DNA from: JAJCYL01 sp040222875
GTDB taxonomy: Bacteria; Bacteroidota; Bacteroidia; Cytophagales; Cyclobacteriaceae
Reading direction: 5' to 3'
DNA: 64,000 nt
Assembly (NCBI GenBank): GCA_040222875.1
Contig: JAVKCG010000053.1
Location: 620,001-684,000 of the forward strand
Part shown: in pieces, positions 25,687 through 33,761 of the stretch
Numbering within the stretch: position 1 is the stretch's first letter
Layout: each line of letters starts with the position of its first letter
The notes under the pieces: generated by a model
Database searches by the model: none
Told to the model about the DNA's origin: nothing
The model's input: the letters and a program-made list of their open reading frames with translations, nothing else
Made by a program: the position numbers and the translations under genes

Positions 25687-26487
25687 ATGAAGAAAAAAAT
25701 ATTAGCACTTTCAATATTGGCTACAGCCTTAATTGTTTACAGTTGTGCTACTGTGCCCGTTACAGGCCGAAGACAATTGAGCTTGATTAAGAATTCTGAG
25801 ATAATCCCAGCAAGTTTTGATCAGTATTCTCAGGTGAAGGAACAAAGCAAATTGTCTACCAACGAGGAGCAAGTGGCTTTGGTGAAAAATGTAGGAAGCA
25901 AGATAAAAACGGCAGTTGAGCAATATTTGACTGACAATGGTTGGAGCGATCAATTAGAGGGCTATGAATGGGAATTTAACCTTATTGAAGAGGAAACAGT
26001 AAACGCCTGGGCAATGCCGGGTGGAAAAGTGGCTTTCTATACCGGTATAATGCCGATTTGTAAAGATGAACTCGGTGTGGCTGTAGTGATGGGGCATGAA
26101 GTGGCCCATGCAATTGCTAACCATGGTCGGGAACGCATGAGCCAGGGAATGGCTGCTCAGCTTGGCTTAAGTTCAATGTCAATAGCGATGGGTCAGAACC
26201 CAACAGTAACACAGGATCTATTGATGCAATCAATTGGTGCTGGTACACAATTAGGAATGTTAAAATTCTCCAGGACGCATGAATCGGAAGCCGATCATCT
26301 TGGAATTATCTTTATGGCAATTGCGGGGTATGACCCCCGGGAGGCACCCAAGTTTTGGGAGCGTATGGCAGAAATGAGCGGAGGTGGTGCCCCGCCAGAG
26401 TTTATGTCGACCCACCCATCACATGACACAAGAATTTCTGATCTGAATAAGTGGATGCCTGAGGCGTTGGAATATTACAATAAGTAA
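25687..26487 (+). CDS. M48 family zinc metallopeptidase lipoprotein
   Basis: This 266-residue lipoprotein has lipobox VYSC with Cys20, so it is anchored to an envelope membrane. The zinc motif HEVAH spans residues 137-141, and the third ligand Glu lies in RTHESEADHLG. The tail STHPSHDTRISDL is typical of the Oma1/LoiP/BepA-like M48C group, which degrades misfolded outer membrane proteins. The sequence VPVTGRRQLSLI after the lipobox is also characteristic. The GNAT-family gene begins 59 bases downstream on the same strand, but the two need not be functionally linked. Periplasmic protein quality control is the likely role. Confidence 0.92.
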   Translation: MKKKILALSILATALIVYSCATVPVTGRRQLSLIKNSEIIPASFDQYSQVKEQSKLSTNEEQVALVKNVGSKIKTAVEQYLTDNGWSDQLEGYEWEFNLIEEETVNAWAMPGGKVAFYTGIMPICKDELGVAVVMGHEVAHAIANHGRERMSQGMAAQLGLSSMSIAMGQNPTVTQDLLMQSIGAGTQLGMLKFSRTHESEADHLGIIFMAIAGYDPREAPKFWERMAEMSGGGAPPEFMSTHPSHDTRISDLNKWMPEALEYYNK

Positions 26488-26546
26488 TACCTCAAATAAT
26501 CATTACTTTGCTGGCAGGAGATTCTGATCTCCTGTTTTCAATTTAT

Positions 26547-27671
26547 ATGGGACTAACTATAAAAGAAGTTTCTGGCAAGGGGGATTTGAAAGATTTCGTC
26601 AAATTCCCGTTTCAACTTTATAAGGACAACCCTAATTGGGTTCCTCCGATGATTAAAGATGAACTGGATACTTTTAATCCTAAAAAAAACCCATCATTTG
26701 AGCATTGTGAGGCAAAAATGTGGTTAGCTGTACGTGATGGCAAAACAGTTGGTAGAATTGCAGGAATCATTCATCAGACGGAGGCCAAAGAAAAACAAAT
26801 AGGGCGCTTTGGATGGATTGATTTTGTTGATGATCCAGAAGTAAGTAAGCTCCTTCTTGATACGGTAATAGCCTGGCTTCAATCAAATGGGATTACAGGA
26901 ATCCACGGTCCGCTTGGTTTCACTGACATGGATTTTGAAGGAATGCTGGTAGAGGGGTTTGATGAAATTGGAACGATTGCCACCATTTATAACTACCCTT
27001 ATTACCCTGCGCACTTAGAGAAGCTTGGATTTAAAAAGGCCGCAGAATGGATGGAAATGGAAGGCCAGGTGCCTAAAGAAGTACCCCATCGATTGAAACG
27101 AAAATCTGAGATAATAGAGGCAAGGTTTAAGGTCAGGAGCCTGAAATTTGGGACTAAGAATGACCTATTAAAATATGGACATGAAATATTCGGAGTTTTA
27201 AATGCGTCTTACGAAGGCCTTTATGGTTATTATAAATTGACGGATAAGCAAATTGAGAATTACATCAATCAGTACTTTTCATTTATCAACCCGGAGTTTT
27301 CAAGTGTTGTGGTAAATGATAAAAACACCGTAGTGGGCTTTGGCATCTCAATGCCTTCGCTTTCAAAGGCATTTCAAAAAGCCAAAGGGCAGCTTTTTCC
27401 TTTTGGCTTTCTTCACATGCTTAAAGCTCTTAAATTCAATAAAACCGCCGATTTATACCTGATTGGGGTTTTGCCTAATTATCAAAAAATGGGAATTCCC
27501 CTGTTAATTATCCGGGATATCTGGTCCGCTCTCATTAAAAACGGTTTTAATAAGGTTTACAGTAATCCTGCCCTTGAAGACAATAATGGTATACTTAATC
27601 ACTGGTTGGAATATCAGGATATTCATCGCATTAGAAAAAGACGACGATGCTATATCAAGAAATTTGATTAA
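26547..27671 (+). CDS. GNAT-superfamily acyltransferase-like protein, possible N-acyltransferase
   Basis: This is a protein of about 374 residues starting at ATG 26547 (MGLTIKEVSGKG); an upstream TTG at 26508 would add 13 residues that do not look native. The N-terminal part, with LYKDNPNWVPPM and AKMWLAVRDGKTVGRIAGIIHQTEA, is a GNAT-like beta-hairpin region. The C-terminal part contains LYLIGVLPNYQKMGIPLLII, resembling the acetyl-CoA/acyl pantetheine-binding motif, and NPALEDNNGI. Homologues are often labelled GTP cyclohydrolase, which nothing here supports. It heads a tight run of SDR, dehydratase, KAS, ACP and glycosyltransferase genes, so transfer of a fatty acyl group to an amine is a reasonable hypothesis, similar in concept to bacterial ceramide synthase. 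That role is inference. Confidence 0.78.
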   Translation: MGLTIKEVSGKGDLKDFVKFPFQLYKDNPNWVPPMIKDELDTFNPKKNPSFEHCEAKMWLAVRDGKTVGRIAGIIHQTEAKEKQIGRFGWIDFVDDPEVSKLLLDTVIAWLQSNGITGIHGPLGFTDMDFEGMLVEGFDEIGTIATIYNYPYYPAHLEKLGFKKAAEWMEMEGQVPKEVPHRLKRKSEIIEARFKVRSLKFGTKNDLLKYGHEIFGVLNASYEGLYGYYKLTDKQIENYINQYFSFINPEFSSVVVNDKNTVVGFGISMPSLSKAFQKAKGQLFPFGFLHMLKALKFNKTADLYLIGVLPNYQKMGIPLLIIRDIWSALIKNGFNKVYSNPALEDNNGILNHWLEYQDIHRIRKRRRCYIKKFD

Positions 27672-27697
27672 GGTTGCCGTTACTAAACCTATTCTAA

Positions 27698-28570
27698 TTG
27701 AGCTTTAATAATCAGAATTTGTGGGCCATTATACTTGGTGGCTCAAGTGGAATCGGCCTGGCAACAGCCAAAAAATTGGCAACTCAGGGGCTGAATTTGT
27801 GCATTGTACACAGGGATACAGGTACCCGTGTAAAGAAGATCCAACCAACATTTGAAGAATTGAGGCAGTTAGGTGTGCGTGTTGAGACCTTTAATTTAGA
27901 CGCTAGTTCACCTGATCAGGTTGATAAGATTTGCAACCAATTAATAGAAAGTGAAGAGCTTAAGGTTAGGGTGCTTGTTCACGCAATTTCGAAAGGCAAT
28001 CTAAAAACATTAGTACCGCCTAAAAGTGTAAAACGGGAAAAGGAAGCTACAGGAGATGTTGATGAAAAATTTGGAGCTTTAGATCGGCTTATGGAGAGCT
28101 TCCAAAATGATTTGGGTCAGCTTACGGAATCTGACCTGAGCGTGACAACCCATGCTATGTGTACTTCATTACTTCTCTGGGTAAGAAGACTTGTCAAGCA
28201 AAATTCATTTTCATCTCCAGCAAGGGTAATTGCACTTAGCAGCGAAGGAAATAAGAGAAATTGGTCAAGCTATGCGGCAATTGCCATGGCAAAGAGCAGT
28301 CTTGAAACATTGATCAGATATTTAGCTGTGGAATTAGCGCCATACAACGTTACCGCAAATGTGATACAGGCTGGGATTACAGATACCCCATCATTGAACA
28401 TGATTCCGGGTAATGAAATTATTAAAGCATCCACTGTTAGAAGAAACCCCTTTGGCCGATTAACTACAGGGAAAGATGTTGCAGACTTTATCTATTTGAT
28501 GTGTTTAGATGAAGCGTCATGGATTAATGGGGCTATCATTCCAGTTGATGGAGGTGAACATTTTTGCTAA
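27698..28570 (+). CDS. SDR family oxidoreductase with enoyl-ACP-reductase-like active site
   Basis: This 290-residue Rossmann-fold oxidoreductase has the nucleotide-binding loop GGSSGIG at residues 14-20. The active site is Tyr192 and Lys199 separated by six residues (YAAIAMAK). That spacing is found in enoyl-ACP reductases of the FabI type, rather than the YxxxK of ketoreductases. The C-terminal IIPVDGGEH is usual. An insertion rich in charged residues lies around 110-140. The start must be TTG 27698: an in-frame TAA directly precedes it and no ATG comes before the Rossmann motif. The next gene begins immediately after the stop. A reductase of an acyl-ACP intermediate is likely from context; enoyl versus keto specificity is unproven. 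Confidence 0.85.
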   Translation: MSFNNQNLWAIILGGSSGIGLATAKKLATQGLNLCIVHRDTGTRVKKIQPTFEELRQLGVRVETFNLDASSPDQVDKICNQLIESEELKVRVLVHAISKGNLKTLVPPKSVKREKEATGDVDEKFGALDRLMESFQNDLGQLTESDLSVTTHAMCTSLLLWVRRLVKQNSFSSPARVIALSSEGNKRNWSSYAAIAMAKSSLETLIRYLAVELAPYNVTANVIQAGITDTPSLNMIPGNEIIKASTVRRNPFGRLTTGKDVADFIYLMCLDEASWINGAIIPVDGGEHFC

Positions 28571-29023
28571 ATGAGTAAAATCAGTGACGATATTATCAGT
28601 CATTTGCCTTTTGGAGAAGGTTTCACATTCGTTGATAACATAACTCGAGTTGATCTGGAGGGGGTTGTAGGGCAATATACTTTTTCAGGAAATGAGTTCT
28701 TTTTTAAGGATCATTTCCCAGGTAAACCAACCGCCCCAGGCTCTATTATGATTGAAGTAGCAGGGCAAATTGGAGTGGTTTGTTATTTCATTTATTACAT
28801 GATGACTGAAAAAGGGATAACTGATTTCAGTAAAATGAAACCTGTTTTTAGCGAGAGCCAAATCCTTTTTTTAAAACCAATTTTTCCAGGGGATACTGTT
28901 ACTGTCAAATCGAAAAAAATATATTTCAGATTAAAAAAGATGAAATGTTACATTGAGATGACCAATAAACAAGATGATGTTGTCTGCAAAGGTCACCTTT
29001 CAGGCATATATTTGCAGGCTTAA
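28571..29023 (+). CDS. FabZ-like 3-hydroxyacyl-ACP dehydratase (hotdog fold)
   Basis: This 150-residue single hotdog-fold protein has the FabZ signature KDHFPGKPTAPGSIMIEVAGQ, giving catalytic His48 and Glu62. It would dehydrate 3-hydroxyacyl-ACP to trans-2-enoyl-ACP. The first codon directly follows the stop of the SDR gene, and the KAS gene lies 9 bases downstream, so it is part of a coupled operon. It has the family-normal length and no signal peptide. It is not obviously the housekeeping fabZ, which in Bacteroidota is usually encoded near lpxA/lpxC genes, so it is probably dedicated to the local pathway. Confidence 0.86.
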   Translation: MSKISDDIISHLPFGEGFTFVDNITRVDLEGVVGQYTFSGNEFFFKDHFPGKPTAPGSIMIEVAGQIGVVCYFIYYMMTEKGITDFSKMKPVFSESQILFLKPIFPGDTVTVKSKKIYFRLKKMKCYIEMTNKQDDVVCKGHLSGIYLQA

Positions 29024-29032
29024 AATCACAGA

Positions 29033-30307
29033 TTGAGTAGGAGAGTTGTAATTACAGGGTTGGGTGTTGTTTCCCCTAACGGTATCGGATTAACGGAATT
29101 TGAAGAGTCAATTAAGACTGGGAAATCTGGTATTAAGTACAACGAAAAACTCGATGAACTCAAATTTGCCTGCCAGATTAGTGCTATTCCTGAAGTGACA
29201 GATGAACTTAAAGCGAAGTATTACAGTCCGCTTTTCCTAAAATTTATTGAAAACAAAGCCATTATTTTCGGCGGTATTGCTGGCATTGATGCGTGGCGAC
29301 ATGCAGGCCTGGAGCCATTTGATGATACAGATTGGGACAGTGGGGTAATATTCGGATGCGGCTCTTTGGCAATGGATCAGTTTATCGGTGATAAACTTTG
29401 GATGGTTCAAGCAGGAAAAACAAGGCACCTCGGTTCAAGAGTAATTGAACAAACAATGAACAGTGGGGTAAGTGCTTTCCTCGGAGGCCATCTTGGACTC
29501 GGTAATCTGGTAGCTTCTAATTCATCGGCATGCAGCACCGGCACTGAAGCTGTTTTTCAAGGTTATGAGCGAATCAAGGCGGGTAAAGCAAAACGGCTTT
29601 TATGTGGTAGTTGTGAGAGCCACGGGGCCTACAATTGGGCAGCTTTCGACTCCATGAGGATTTTATGTCGCGATTCAAATGATCACCCTGAAAGAGGCAG
29701 CCGTCCGATGAGCGTTGATGCCGCTGGCTTTGTACCTGGAACCGGGGCAGGTGCATTAGTGCTTGAAGATTTAGATATTGCTTTGGATAGGGGTGCTACA
29801 ATTTATGCAGAAATTCTTGGTGGTGAAGTGAACTCTGGTGGTCAAAGAAACGGAGGCACAATGACCGCACCAAGTTCTGAAGGGGTTACTAGATGTATAA
29901 ACACTGCATTAAGTGTCAGTGGGATTAGCAGTAACGACATTGATGGCATTTGCGGCCACTTAACTTCAACTATGGCTGACCCACTTGAAATAAAGAACTG
30001 GTCTGAGGCGTTGAATAGAACGGGTAAAGAGTTTCCCTACATTAATGCAATGAAATCAATGATAGGTCATTGCCTGGGAGCTGCAGGTTCGATTGAACTT
30101 GTTGGAACGGTGCTTCAGTTAAGAGGAGGCTACTTTCATGGTTCGCTTAATTCGGAGACTCTTCATCCAGATGTTGAAAAGTATGCTGATAAATCTAGAA
30201 TACCGCAACGAACAATTAACTTTGACGGCGAAATTATTGCCAAGGCCAGTTTTGGGTTTGGCGATATCAATGCCTGCTTAATACTAAAGAAGTGGAAAAA
30301 ACAATAA
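29033..30307 (+). CDS. Beta-ketoacyl-ACP synthase, KAS II (FabF) type
   Basis: This 424-residue thiolase-fold condensing enzyme elongates acyl-ACP with malonyl-ACP. The catalytic set is complete: Cys167 in SSACSTG, His309 in CGHLTSTMADPLE, Lys341 and His346 in MKSMIGHCLGAAGS. The usual AHGTST motif is altered to GHLTST, a deviation seen in specialised KAS proteins. The start is forced to TTG 29033, because the only upstream in-frame region runs into the dehydratase stop codon and RRVVITGLG follows at once. The stop overlaps the ACP ATG by one base (TAATG). It is likely a dedicated synthase for a special acyl chain rather than the housekeeping FabF. Confidence 0.9.
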   Translation: MSRRVVITGLGVVSPNGIGLTEFEESIKTGKSGIKYNEKLDELKFACQISAIPEVTDELKAKYYSPLFLKFIENKAIIFGGIAGIDAWRHAGLEPFDDTDWDSGVIFGCGSLAMDQFIGDKLWMVQAGKTRHLGSRVIEQTMNSGVSAFLGGHLGLGNLVASNSSACSTGTEAVFQGYERIKAGKAKRLLCGSCESHGAYNWAAFDSMRILCRDSNDHPERGSRPMSVDAAGFVPGTGAGALVLEDLDIALDRGATIYAEILGGEVNSGGQRNGGTMTAPSSEGVTRCINTALSVSGISSNDIDGICGHLTSTMADPLEIKNWSEALNRTGKEFPYINAMKSMIGHCLGAAGSIELVGTVLQLRGGYFHGSLNSETLHPDVEKYADKSRIPQRTINFDGEIIAKASFGFGDINACLILKKWKKQ

Positions 30308-30558
30308 TGACAAACGCTCAGATATTAGAAACCTTAAAGGGAATTATAAAACCCTATTTAGGGGTTGATATGGACGTCGATAAACTGAGCGGAGATGAGC
30401 ATCTCATTGATGACCTAAAGATAAATTCTGCACATATTGTAGATATAATAATTGATATTGAATCAGCTTTTGATATAATTATTGAAGATGAATCAATAAA
30501 TGAAATGAATTCCGTGAATGATTCTATTGAAATCATCAAAAAGCAAATCTTAAGCTAA
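30307..30558 (+). CDS. Acyl carrier protein, pathway-specific
   Basis: This is an 83-residue acidic helical protein of acyl-carrier type starting at ATG 30307, which overlaps the KAS stop by one base. The expected phosphopantetheine site is Ser41 in LKINSAHIVD, where the common DSL triad is replaced by NSA. The spacing to the preceding HLIDDL and following helix (DIIIDIESAFDI) is correct. It has low similarity to a typical housekeeping AcpP, which carries DSLD. It would tether intermediates for the neighbouring KAS, dehydratase and reductase. Whether the variant site is modified by the general phosphopantetheinyl transferase cannot be told. Confidence 0.86.
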   Translation: MTNAQILETLKGIIKPYLGVDMDVDKLSGDEHLIDDLKINSAHIVDIIIDIESAFDIIIEDESINEMNSVNDSIEIIKKQILS

Positions 30559-30568
30559 CTACTGTTGG

Positions 30569-31693
30569 ATGGACTGGTTTGTCCTGTTTATAGTGGTAGG
30601 TAGCGGATATCTCATTTTCTTCATTATAGTTTCACTTGGCATTGCTCTATCAAAGAAGCCTAAAAAAGCCACGTCACTACCGACAGTCTCAATATTGGTA
30701 GCTTGTAAAAATGAAGAAATTGACCTGGAGAGATGCCTTTATTCCCTTGAAGCCCTAAAATATCCAGAGCACTTAGTTGAAGTCATTTTAATTGATGACG
30801 AGTCAACGGATGCCACTCCAGAAATTATTGCACAAGCAGTCCAAAGAAACCCGAATTTCGTCTCATTCCATACTAAAGCTTCAAAGCCAACTCATTTAAA
30901 GGCGAAGGCAAGAGCAATCGACTTTGGCGCTAACCAGGCTAAGAATGAGTGGTTGTTCATTGTAGACGCCGATGCCAAACTTCATCCGGATTGGATCAGC
31001 CATATGGTACATGGAATAGATGACAAAACAGGTATGATTGGCGGCTTGATATTAACTGAGGAAGACAGCTATTTTTCGCTTGCAAGCATAGAAAAAGTAG
31101 CATTGCTTTATACACAACCAATGATAGCCGGGATGTTTAGTTATGGTGTGCCACCTATTTGTAGTGGCCCTAATATGGCAATCCGCAGGGATGTTTATGA
31201 GGCTTTTGGTGGGTTGAAAAATGTTGATTTTAAAGTAGCCGAAGATCAGGCGCTAACCCGAATAGTTTTAAAGTCAGGGTATCGAATTCAATTCCATTTG
31301 TCTGCTCAAACAATGGCGTTACTAAAAACAGTGCCGAGTGTTGCCCACTTTATTAGTCAACAGCGAAGATGGCTATTGGGTGGGTTTGAACGAGAATTTG
31401 CTGTTTGGGGGCCTTTGGTTTTTGCATTCGCCTATCACTTTATTTTGTCCTTAATTCTCTTATTTGGCTGGTTAATTACGGTTAAAGGCACTCTTATCTG
31501 CCTGTTTATGGTGCTTATTTCTGATTTCGTTTATTTGGCAGTAACTAAATGGAAACTTCGAACTTCGAATCTCTTAAGGTTTTGGCCACTGATGTCTTTA
31601 TACGCTACAATCGCATTTATCTGGATGCCATTGAGCGTAATTGCATCCCGAAAAATTCGCTGGAAAGGTGTGGGTTATGAAGTGAAATATTAA
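30569..31693 (+). CDS. Membrane-associated family 2 glycosyltransferase
   Basis: This 374-residue GT2 protein has an N-terminal TM helix (about residues 3-25) and the GT-A fold opening SILVACKNEEIDLERC. DDESTD and the DxD-type VDADAKLH follow. The acceptor-side ED motif is in KVAEDQALT, and QQRRWLLGG is the QxxRW-like motif of processive-type transferases. Three to four TM helices complete the C-terminus. The architecture resembles glycosyltransferases that act on lipid acceptors. It begins 10 bases after the acp gene, so it is the sixth gene of the cluster, and it overlaps the convergent gene downstream by 4 bases. Glycosylation of the lipid made by the cluster is an inference. Confidence 0.9.
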   Translation: MDWFVLFIVVGSGYLIFFIIVSLGIALSKKPKKATSLPTVSILVACKNEEIDLERCLYSLEALKYPEHLVEVILIDDESTDATPEIIAQAVQRNPNFVSFHTKASKPTHLKAKARAIDFGANQAKNEWLFIVDADAKLHPDWISHMVHGIDDKTGMIGGLILTEEDSYFSLASIEKVALLYTQPMIAGMFSYGVPPICSGPNMAIRRDVYEAFGGLKNVDFKVAEDQALTRIVLKSGYRIQFHLSAQTMALLKTVPSVAHFISQQRRWLLGGFEREFAVWGPLVFAFAYHFILSLILLFGWLITVKGTLICLFMVLISDFVYLAVTKWKLRTSNLLRFWPLMSLYATIAFIWMPLSVIASRKIRWKGVGYEVKY

Positions 31694-32100
31694 GCCCCGA
31701 CAATATCACCAGTTTTATTGCGGCACTCTTTTATTCTTTTATTAGCGGTAATTTTCCACCAAGGCCCTCTACGTACAACCAAGCCAAGTTTTACCCACCA
31801 ATTGTGCCAATTCCTCTTGAATTCTGAAGTAAACGGAGGCACAACAGGCGCATAAATAAAACCCATTTTGCTTGTTGCTTCTTCCACACATGGGTTGCCA
31901 TAACCAATTTTGAAGGTGCTTTTTACAAAAATCTCCCTAATGCGGTTGTCAGATCGGTTTGATTTAGTATTTGAGTCTTTTTTAGGGTCGAGGTTTTCAG
32001 TGGGTATATAATCTTCGATAGCATCCTGAGAAAAGGAAACGGATGACATCAATAATCCTGACATGAAAAACAATGCTTTAAAGATACCCTTCACCAACAC
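31690..32100 (-). CDS. Small exported protein of unknown function
   Basis: This protein of about 136 residues has a signal peptide (GIFKALFFMSGLLMSSVSFSQ). The mature part is acidic then basic, with a C-terminal half rich in Trp and Arg (KRNWHNWWVKLGLVVRRGPWWK) and two cysteines (GNPCVEE, IKECRNK) that could form a disulfide. No known domain is recognised. The start is uncertain among the in-frame GTG, TTG and GTG codons at 32092-32100. It is convergent with the glycosyltransferase gene, sharing 4 bases. The signal peptide makes a real gene likely. Confidence 0.65.
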   Translation of the reverse strand: MLVKGIFKALFFMSGLLMSSVSFSQDAIEDYIPTENLDPKKDSNTKSNRSDNRIREIFVKSTFKIGYGNPCVEEATSKMGFIYAPVVPPFTSEFKRNWHNWWVKLGLVVRRGPWWKITANKRIKECRNKTGDIVGA

Positions 32101-32173
32101 ACCTGTTTTAGTGCTAATATAATGTCATCAACTATATAATTATTGTGAAGGAGCTACAGTAGGCCTTGTTGTT

Positions 32174-32181
32174 TAGATTTG
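32174..32181 (+). promoter_or_regulatory. Probable -7 element of the methyltransferase gene
   Basis: TAGATTTG at 32174-32181 matches TAnnTTTG, followed by CAGCCC, and lies 16 bases upstream of the ATG at 32198. Confidence 0.45.
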
Positions 32182-32197
32182 CAGCCCATTTGGAGAC

Positions 32198-32968
32198 ATG
32201 AAATTCATCATTCGTTTTTTACTGAAAAATGTACCTCGAAAGGTGCTTCAGCTATTTAGTCATTGGGTGCTAAAAGTTGTTTCAATTTTCTATATCGGGA
32301 ATAATGTCAAATGCCCCGTATGCGATCATCACTTCAGAAAATTTCTGCCTTATGGGCGCAAATCGAGAGAAAACGCCCTTTGCCCAAACTGTTTGGCTCT
32401 TGAACGGCATCGCTTGATGTGGCTGTTTCTTGAGGAGCGTACTGAATTTTTTAAGAAAAATATTAAGCTGCTTCATGTAGCACCAGAAATCTGTTTTATC
32501 CATCGCTTTGAGGCCCAGGCCAATTTGGATTACATCACAGCTGACATTGAGTCCCCACTGGCAAAAGTGAAGATGGACATCCATCAAATCCCATTTGAGC
32601 CGAACGAAATTGACGTGGTTTTTTGCAACCATGTGATGGAACACGTTACTGATGATAAAAGAGCGATGTCAGAGATTTTGAGGGTATTAAAACCTGGAGG
32701 ATGGGCCATTATACAAATCCCGATTTTTCACCCTATTCCTGATAAAACCATTGAAGACCCATCTATTACTGATCCGAAAGAACGGGAAAAACTTTTCGGC
32801 CAGGATGATCATGTCAGGATGTACGGTCATGATTATGCCGATAGGTTGAGGGAGGTTGGTTTTGAGGTAGATGTTGTGAAATTGGCTAAAGAATTTGGTG
32901 CCGAGAAAACCAAAAAGTATGCTTTACCAACTGATGAGCCTATTTTTTGGTGTAAGAAGGCAATATAA
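32198..32968 (+). CDS. Class I SAM-dependent methyltransferase with N-terminal zinc ribbon
   Basis: This 256-residue protein starts with a basic hydrophobic stretch. A likely zinc ribbon with two CxxC pairs follows (CPVCDHH and CPNCLALER, about residues 34-68), then a Rossmann methyltransferase domain of the Methyltransf_11 type. Visible elements are LLHVAPE (motif I-like), DIHQIPFEPNEIDVVFCNHVMEHV and MSEILRVLKPGGWAIIQIP. The motif I glycine-rich loop is degenerate (HVAPEICF instead of GxGxG), a variant seen in the zinc-ribbon subgroup. Substrate unknown; neighbouring genes are glycan enzymes, so a sugar or lipid-linked acceptor is possible. Its own promoter element is visible upstream. Confidence 0.82.
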   Translation: MKFIIRFLLKNVPRKVLQLFSHWVLKVVSIFYIGNNVKCPVCDHHFRKFLPYGRKSRENALCPNCLALERHRLMWLFLEERTEFFKKNIKLLHVAPEICFIHRFEAQANLDYITADIESPLAKVKMDIHQIPFEPNEIDVVFCNHVMEHVTDDKRAMSEILRVLKPGGWAIIQIPIFHPIPDKTIEDPSITDPKEREKLFGQDDHVRMYGHDYADRLREVGFEVDVVKLAKEFGAEKTKKYALPTDEPIFWCKKAI

Positions 32969-32995
32969 CTCAAGGGTAACGGTATAGCCTCCGAT

Positions 32996-33736
32996 TTATC
33001 GCTTGACCCTTTCGTGATTTTTAAAGTCCCCGTAGTTAGTTTTTCCCAATTGATCGTCATCAATATCAGTGAAATCCTCAATCTCGAAAAGAAATACTTT
33101 AGAGTTACTAGAAAAATTACCAAAGATGAATTGCCGAGTTAGAGCTCTGAAGAACGACTCAAGTTTTGCGACTAAAAGTCTATTTGAAGTTTCATATAAA
33201 AAATCAAGTTTTTTCGGATCACTTAGGAGTTCGAAATATTTTTCTTTTCCTAAATGCTGTTTTAGAACGAAGGTTTCGATTTTTTCCCATTCGTTCTGAA
33301 CATCAAACTCCTGTGAAGTTCCTAAGACAGCATCTAAATTAAAATACCTGCCTTGTTTTCCGTATTCGGAGAGTGTTTGGCAAATTCGGTTGATTAGTTC
33401 ATCTGAAGTAAGAAGTTCGTAATCATCGGTAGCAAATGGTCTTTCAATCGGGATTACAATTTTCTCAGTTTTTTGTTTTAGAAATTCAATATCATGACCA
33501 TTCTTATTACCAAGCAGTTGTTTTTTCGTTGGCAATTCACCCGTCTGCTCTTGAAAGTTTAAGCAAAGGATAGATTTTAAAAGACGCTCTAATCCACTCG
33601 AAAGGAAAAATAAGACAGGATGGTAAAAGTCATTAGCGCTAGAGATTTTTTGAATTTCAGCTAGGCCATTCCGTAAGAATTTGATCGAAGTTCTAAGTTC
33701 AACAACTAACGATATATTTCTGTACTTGTCGTTCAT
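32996..33736 (-). CDS. Hypothetical protein, function unknown, possible HEPN-like helical fold
   Basis: This 246-residue soluble, highly charged and largely helical protein has no signal peptide or TM segment. The N-terminal part with FYHPVLFFLSSGLERLLKSIL, followed by NKNGHDIEFLKQK, is reminiscent in layout of HEPN-type helical proteins, which carry a helix then a GHD/L motif. The canonical RxxxxH nuclease motif is not seen, so this is only a hint. It lies alone between the methyltransferase and a glycan operon and is probably an accessory gene. No function is proposed. Confidence 0.6.
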   Translation of the reverse strand: MNDKYRNISLVVELRTSIKFLRNGLAEIQKISSANDFYHPVLFFLSSGLERLLKSILCLNFQEQTGELPTKKQLLGNKNGHDIEFLKQKTEKIVIPIERPFATDDYELLTSDELINRICQTLSEYGKQGRYFNLDAVLGTSQEFDVQNEWEKIETFVLKQHLGKEKYFELLSDPKKLDFLYETSNRLLVAKLESFFRALTRQFIFGNFSSNSKVFLFEIEDFTDIDDDQLGKTNYGDFKNHERVKR

Positions 33737-33761
33737 TAAGGGGTTTCTTTTACGAAGAGCA

